Origin: Chiridota heheva
Lineage: Eukaryota > Echinodermata > Holothuroidea > Apodida > Chiridotidae
Assembly: GCA_020152595.1 (NCBI GenBank)
Contig: JAIGNY010001444.1
Span: 322,501 to 386,500, forward strand
DNA: 64,000 bases
Direction: 5' to 3'
Under the pieces are notes generated by a model that was given only the letters and a program-made list of their open reading frames with translations, was not told where the DNA came from and ran no database searches. Positions 59,041-64,000 of the stretch are shown in pieces (the first letter of the stretch is position 1; each line of letters starts with the position of its first letter). Position numbers and translations under genes: made by a program.

Positions 59041-59757
59041 AAATATTTCCGGCAAGAAATGTAAAGGAAATGGCTTTTATTTTTATAAGCCATCCTCCCC
59101 ATTCATAAACCTGACATTGTTCTTAGATTACCTAATATTCTCTTATCATTTCTTTCTCTTGCTTTCTTCTATTCCATAGGAGTTGTTATAAAGATTTACC
59201 GAGAGTAATAAGCAAGCAATGGTTTGAGAAAATGGAGAAAAAGGTTATTGTGTTAGTGTGAAAGTTTACTCAGTGGGAGGAAGTATGCACAATAGGAAGG
59301 ATGTAAAACGTGGATCAGTTTTGATAACAAACCATATCCTAACACCAGAGAGCGTCACGTCATTCTCCCTATACTACGTATAGGTCGAAGGCTGAGAGAC
59401 AAAACTTCTGTACACAAAATCGTGATGCGTTTATGGACGCCATACTTGTTCAAGTATGGTCAACTATGGGACCGGTGGACAGTGCATGCGTAACGAGCCG
59501 AAAACGACAAGATACGATAAAGAGCGACTTTTTAAAATAATTTTCATTCCACTGGAAATTGCTGTTTTAACATTTCCGTTTAGAATAAATGGCGTTGTGC
59601 AGACATGAAAACCAGCCAAGTTTCTTTTTAAGATTTTGTATTTTTTTGGAGGACGGGAACCATTATCATTGAGAACAAAAGTCATAAATTACAGAATTAA
59701 CGTCAAATCATGCATTTTGTCACTTACTTAAGGCCTACCACTTGCGTTGTTCATCTA
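59041..59757. other. Non-coding stretch with a short perfect stem
   Basis: CCATACTTG / CAAGTATGG (59440-59448 and 59451-59459) with a 2-nt gap; nothing else recognised. Confidence 0.5.
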
Positions 59758-59970
59758 CCTACTGTGGTGTAGCGGTTATCATACATGTCTACAGACCACG
59801 AGGTCCTGGGTTCAAGCCTGGGTTGGGTAGACACGCCAGTGCACCACAACTGGTTATCAAAGGCCGTGGACATTGACTTGGTTGTCGATGGTATGTCTGT
59901 CCGTACGTCGTACCTGTGCACTCGTCCGGGTCGTATTAAGCGTTTCGTGATAGCATTGTTTCTATTATAA
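59758..59970 (+). mobile_element. tRNA-derived SINE of a second family
   Basis: Head GTGGTGTAGCGGTTATCA resembles the D-arm side of tRNA-Val, and GGTCCTGGGTTCAAGCC is a good B box at the usual spacing. The body (GACACGCCAGTGCACC onward) is not shared with the other SINEs here. It does not fold as an intact tRNA at its acceptor end, so a SINE rather than a tRNA gene. Confidence 0.7.
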
Positions 59971-62900
59971 CCGATTACGTAGGTGACGACCCCGTCATTG
60001 TAATTGTGTGTTAACTCGTCGTCGTCATTCCAGTTCTGCGAAATAATTTAAGATTAGATTGGCATAACTTTCAGACGTTGGCATGATTTCACCATTGAAT
60101 AGGTCTGTTTATACTCAGTATACATGAGTTCTGGCGTCTGATGAAAAATTTGAATCGATTTTTGCCAAATCTCGAACATACCGCATCGCTGGTCCTAACA
60201 AATTTCGAGGTAGGCCCTAGGCCAGGGCTAACGTTAGACGTACTGGGGATATTTCCAGCACGGGCGGCGTAGGCCTAGAGTTAATGTAAATTTATACAAA
60301 AATGACAACTTTTTAGTCTAAGTGAAATAGTTTAATTCAACAAAAAAAATTGTTACAGTAAGGTTATTTCAAAATCCCAAAAGAAAATTCTTGAAAGGTA
60401 TCTCAGTTAAATTGTGAAGGAAGACTGAGCAGTCATAAACATTGTTCATCTTAGCTAAGGCCTACACTGACTATCAATTTTGTCCTGAATTTAACTAGAG
60501 TTAACTAGATTTACCATACAACTTTAAGTGCCTAGTGCCACCCTGTTCCTGTCTAAAACTTAAATTATTTGTATGTAGTAACAAGAAATTTAAGAGTAAC
60601 TTGTAAAGGAAACACCACAATTTAGTTCACTTCATAAATCATTTGCGAGATAATTACTGAAAGAGTGCATAGTTCTTAATCAATTTGCTATTAGGAATTA
60701 ATTACCTCAGCATGGAATGACAAGTTATTACAATTTAAGTTTGTTTAATATCATGGTTATATGCAAGTTACTGTCAGTTAACCTGTAAATACAACTCACA
60801 GCAATGTTTTCTTTTTTCATAGAAAAATAGTATTAATGCATATTTCACTTGTTTGAATTTTTGTTAAACTACCATTATGATATAGCCAATAACTTTTATT
60901 AGGCCTAGCTGTCTTAGCAAAGTATGAATACATTGCTTTAAAGCTAAAACTGTTCATGGTTGACAATTAAGCCAACTCTTAAAAGAAAAATATTTTTCAG
61001 TGTTTTACATTAAATATTAACAGCTATTTTATACTTCTTTTTAAAAAGATGTTCAAGAACAAATATTAAAAGTATCTGACACATTGAAAGATGAGCATCA
61101 CTTAAATCAGGGAACCTTTAATTAGTATTGCACATTTCATCAGGCTGACAATAGGTTAATTCAGTGAATACAATCATTTCAGTAACTTAAGTTTAACTTG
61201 TTAATAGAAAACTGAGGTAGGCCTGCAGCTATTGAAACATATGTTGTAAGTGAATAATTCACACTTCCTAAAAAATAATAGTTCATTCATACAGGGAGTT
61301 GCCAATAGAAAATGGCAACTCCCTGATTTATATCATTATGATATATTCAAGATTATGAAGAAATAAGTGTAACTTTGTTTCCATATGGCTCCAAACTTTA
61401 CCTGTCAAGATGCCAAATGAGTGTCAATGGTGACAGAAAGATTTTTGCTAACAAGCATATGATATAGGCTTTGGTACTGATACTTTTATTTCTACAGTAT
61501 ATTATTATGACATCAACCTCTGCCTAGGTGTTTCTCAATTAATTTTCTTTTTAACGGCAGGCCTATCAAATCTGCTTGATATTGTACTTCAACTTGAAAA
61601 CAATTGCTTCAATAAAACAACCCCAATGCAAATCAGCTGTTTAGCTTAGCCTAAACATAATGCTATACATATCTTAATTTTTATTTTATTTACAATTTCA
61701 CAAATAATTTTATACCTTTAAATATATCAGTCCATTATTTTTCAAAATTTCTGCATTTAAACAACCTGTAAAATCTTAAGGTTATTCTTTACATTGTTCC
61801 ATATTGGATGATAAGTTGTAATGTTGTGTACAGTATTTCAAACTCAATTTAATGGGTCATACATAGGCATACGATATATGTTTTAGAGACTGCCAATAGG
61901 TGTGTGTTTGCAAAGGCATTTTTATTTGGAACAAAGCAAGATTCATTAACTTTATACTGTACAATAATAACAAGTTTTAATAGTTGTTGCCTACATTAAA
62001 AATTACAACAAACTTTAAAAAGAAAAGGTTAATGGCCAGTTATTAAAACAAATTTGAGCATTACTTGGCGTGAAATGAATTAAGGGGTAACATGTAAAAG
62101 CCACAACATAGTGCATTTGTTGTGCATGATTTTTTTTTTTAATGAATGTATTTTAGTTTAAATCAGTAGGTATTTTGGCAATCATGTCTGTTTTTTGCAG
62201 AAAAAGGCCAGGCTTGAAAAATTGTTTTTGTGGAGTAACCCATCTTGTTTTAACAATGTGCATCGGTAGGTAGGCAACACTTTTTTGTAAAGGATGGCCT
62301 AATCTCTACAAGAAATATATTATGAGATCTTCACATACATTTCGTATTTGACTGAATATAATTACTGAAGGGTAAAATTATAATGCCTATGTAATGAACA
62401 TGTATGTAATGTATGTATTTACATGTTTAATTATTAAGAGGGTTTTACATGTAGACTTGAGTTTTGATAATATTCTATGAAGATCATTTCAGGTACTGAA
62501 ACTAGTATAGAAACAGATTAATTTCTACAGACATGATACATTTTTTTGCAGATGTTCACCATGTTTGAAGAAATTTTATTCTATCTTCATTTGGTAATTC
62601 TTTGTGAAGGCAAATTAACTTATTGAAGGTATATGTACTTTTAATTTGCTCACATGCATTATTATGCATTTCTAACAGCTATTATTCAACACACACAAAC
62701 ATAGGCTTTTGATTTGGAGTTCTACATTCACACTTTACATATTACTAGCCTATACTATTTTTCTATATTACAGTTGTATAACAGCCTAACAGGTAACTAC
62801 AGTGTAAAGCAATACCTCATACTTGTGGTTAACTGTGATGGATAATATCTATTAGACAGCTAAACATATTTATTAGACATCTAAAGAAAACATCCAGTAG

Positions 62901-63035
62901 ACATCCGAGGTAGATAAGAGTGACAATTTTTTCAGGTTTAAAAAGGTGTCAGGTAGACATCTGAGGTAGATGCACATAAGAGTAGCAAATATTTGTCAGG
63001 TTTAACAATATAATGTCAGGTATACATCTAAAGTA
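59971..63035. other. Long AT-rich non-coding stretch
   Basis: No gene or repeat family recognised, apart from a perfect 13-bp hairpin at 61292-61325 and several TAGGCCTA words near 60230. Confidence 0.5.
61292..61325. other. Perfect 13-bp stem-loop
   Basis: CAGGGAGTTGCCA and TGGCAACTCCCTG separated by 8 nt in otherwise unstructured AT-rich sequence. Confidence 0.9.
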
Positions 63036-63036
63036 G

Positions 63037-64000
<964 letters not shown>

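Noticed and set aside
58809-59102. Poly-leucine and poly-proline frames
   Set aside because: Translation of the GGA tract.
59758-59835. A genuine tRNA-Val gene
   Set aside because: A and B boxes fit, but the acceptor stem does not close and a SINE-like body follows.

Overview
This is a eukaryotic nuclear window, AT-rich and almost gene-free. The gene signal is two spliced exons with textbook splice sites, surrounded by introns, SINEs, LINE fragments, cut-and-paste DNA elements and many tandem arrays. The repeat vocabulary (tRNA-derived SINEs with a CTTGAGCAAG-type core, LINE reverse transcriptase of a type common in marine invertebrates, CAGTGGCGTGG hAT ends, TAGGCCTA and AACGTTAG words near the right end) suggests a marine invertebrate, perhaps an echinoderm, hemichordate or similar deuterostome. 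That placement is inference, not a species call. No bacterial genes, rRNA, CRISPR, LTR retroelement, Polinton or viral fossil was recognised.

Layout. 1-12.4 kb: non-coding, with one hAT-like non-autonomous element (923-2105), GATA/GACA/TA microsatellites, a dispersed repeat with a conserved hairpin, a LINE tail, tandem duplications (one with a DR1-like nuclear-receptor motif in its units) and a SINE. 12.4-17.9 kb: the last two coding exons of a + strand host gene I cannot name, separated by a 5.07-kb intron. That intron holds an array in which the SOX-POU composite word CATTGTTATGCAAAT (reverse complement) recurs about nine times, plus a 13-bp minisatellite and an inverted copy of the array's last unit. 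17.9-33 kb: probable 3' UTR, a TIR element, two copies of a hairpin-capped repeat, a LINE tail and other dispersed repeats. 33-46.6 kb: large minisatellites (25, 20, 23 and 40 bp units), a reverse SINE, a second hAT copy with a perfect 8-bp target-site duplication, and a third hairpin-capped repeat. 46.6-53 kb: mostly featureless, with two foldback/TIR elements. 53.2-56.7 kb: a decayed minus-strand gene of a multi-copy invertebrate protein family, broken by three nested mobile elements (a LINE fragment, a 388-bp element and a 306-bp hAT element). 56.7-59.05 kb: a run of unrelated tandem repeats ending in a GGA tract. 59-64 kb: a tRNA-derived SINE, a long blank AT-rich stretch and a 360-bp AT repeat.

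There is no operon or pathway here. The window's interest lies in its repeats: several families carry short words that resemble animal transcription-factor sites in every unit, and nesting gives a relative order of insertions.
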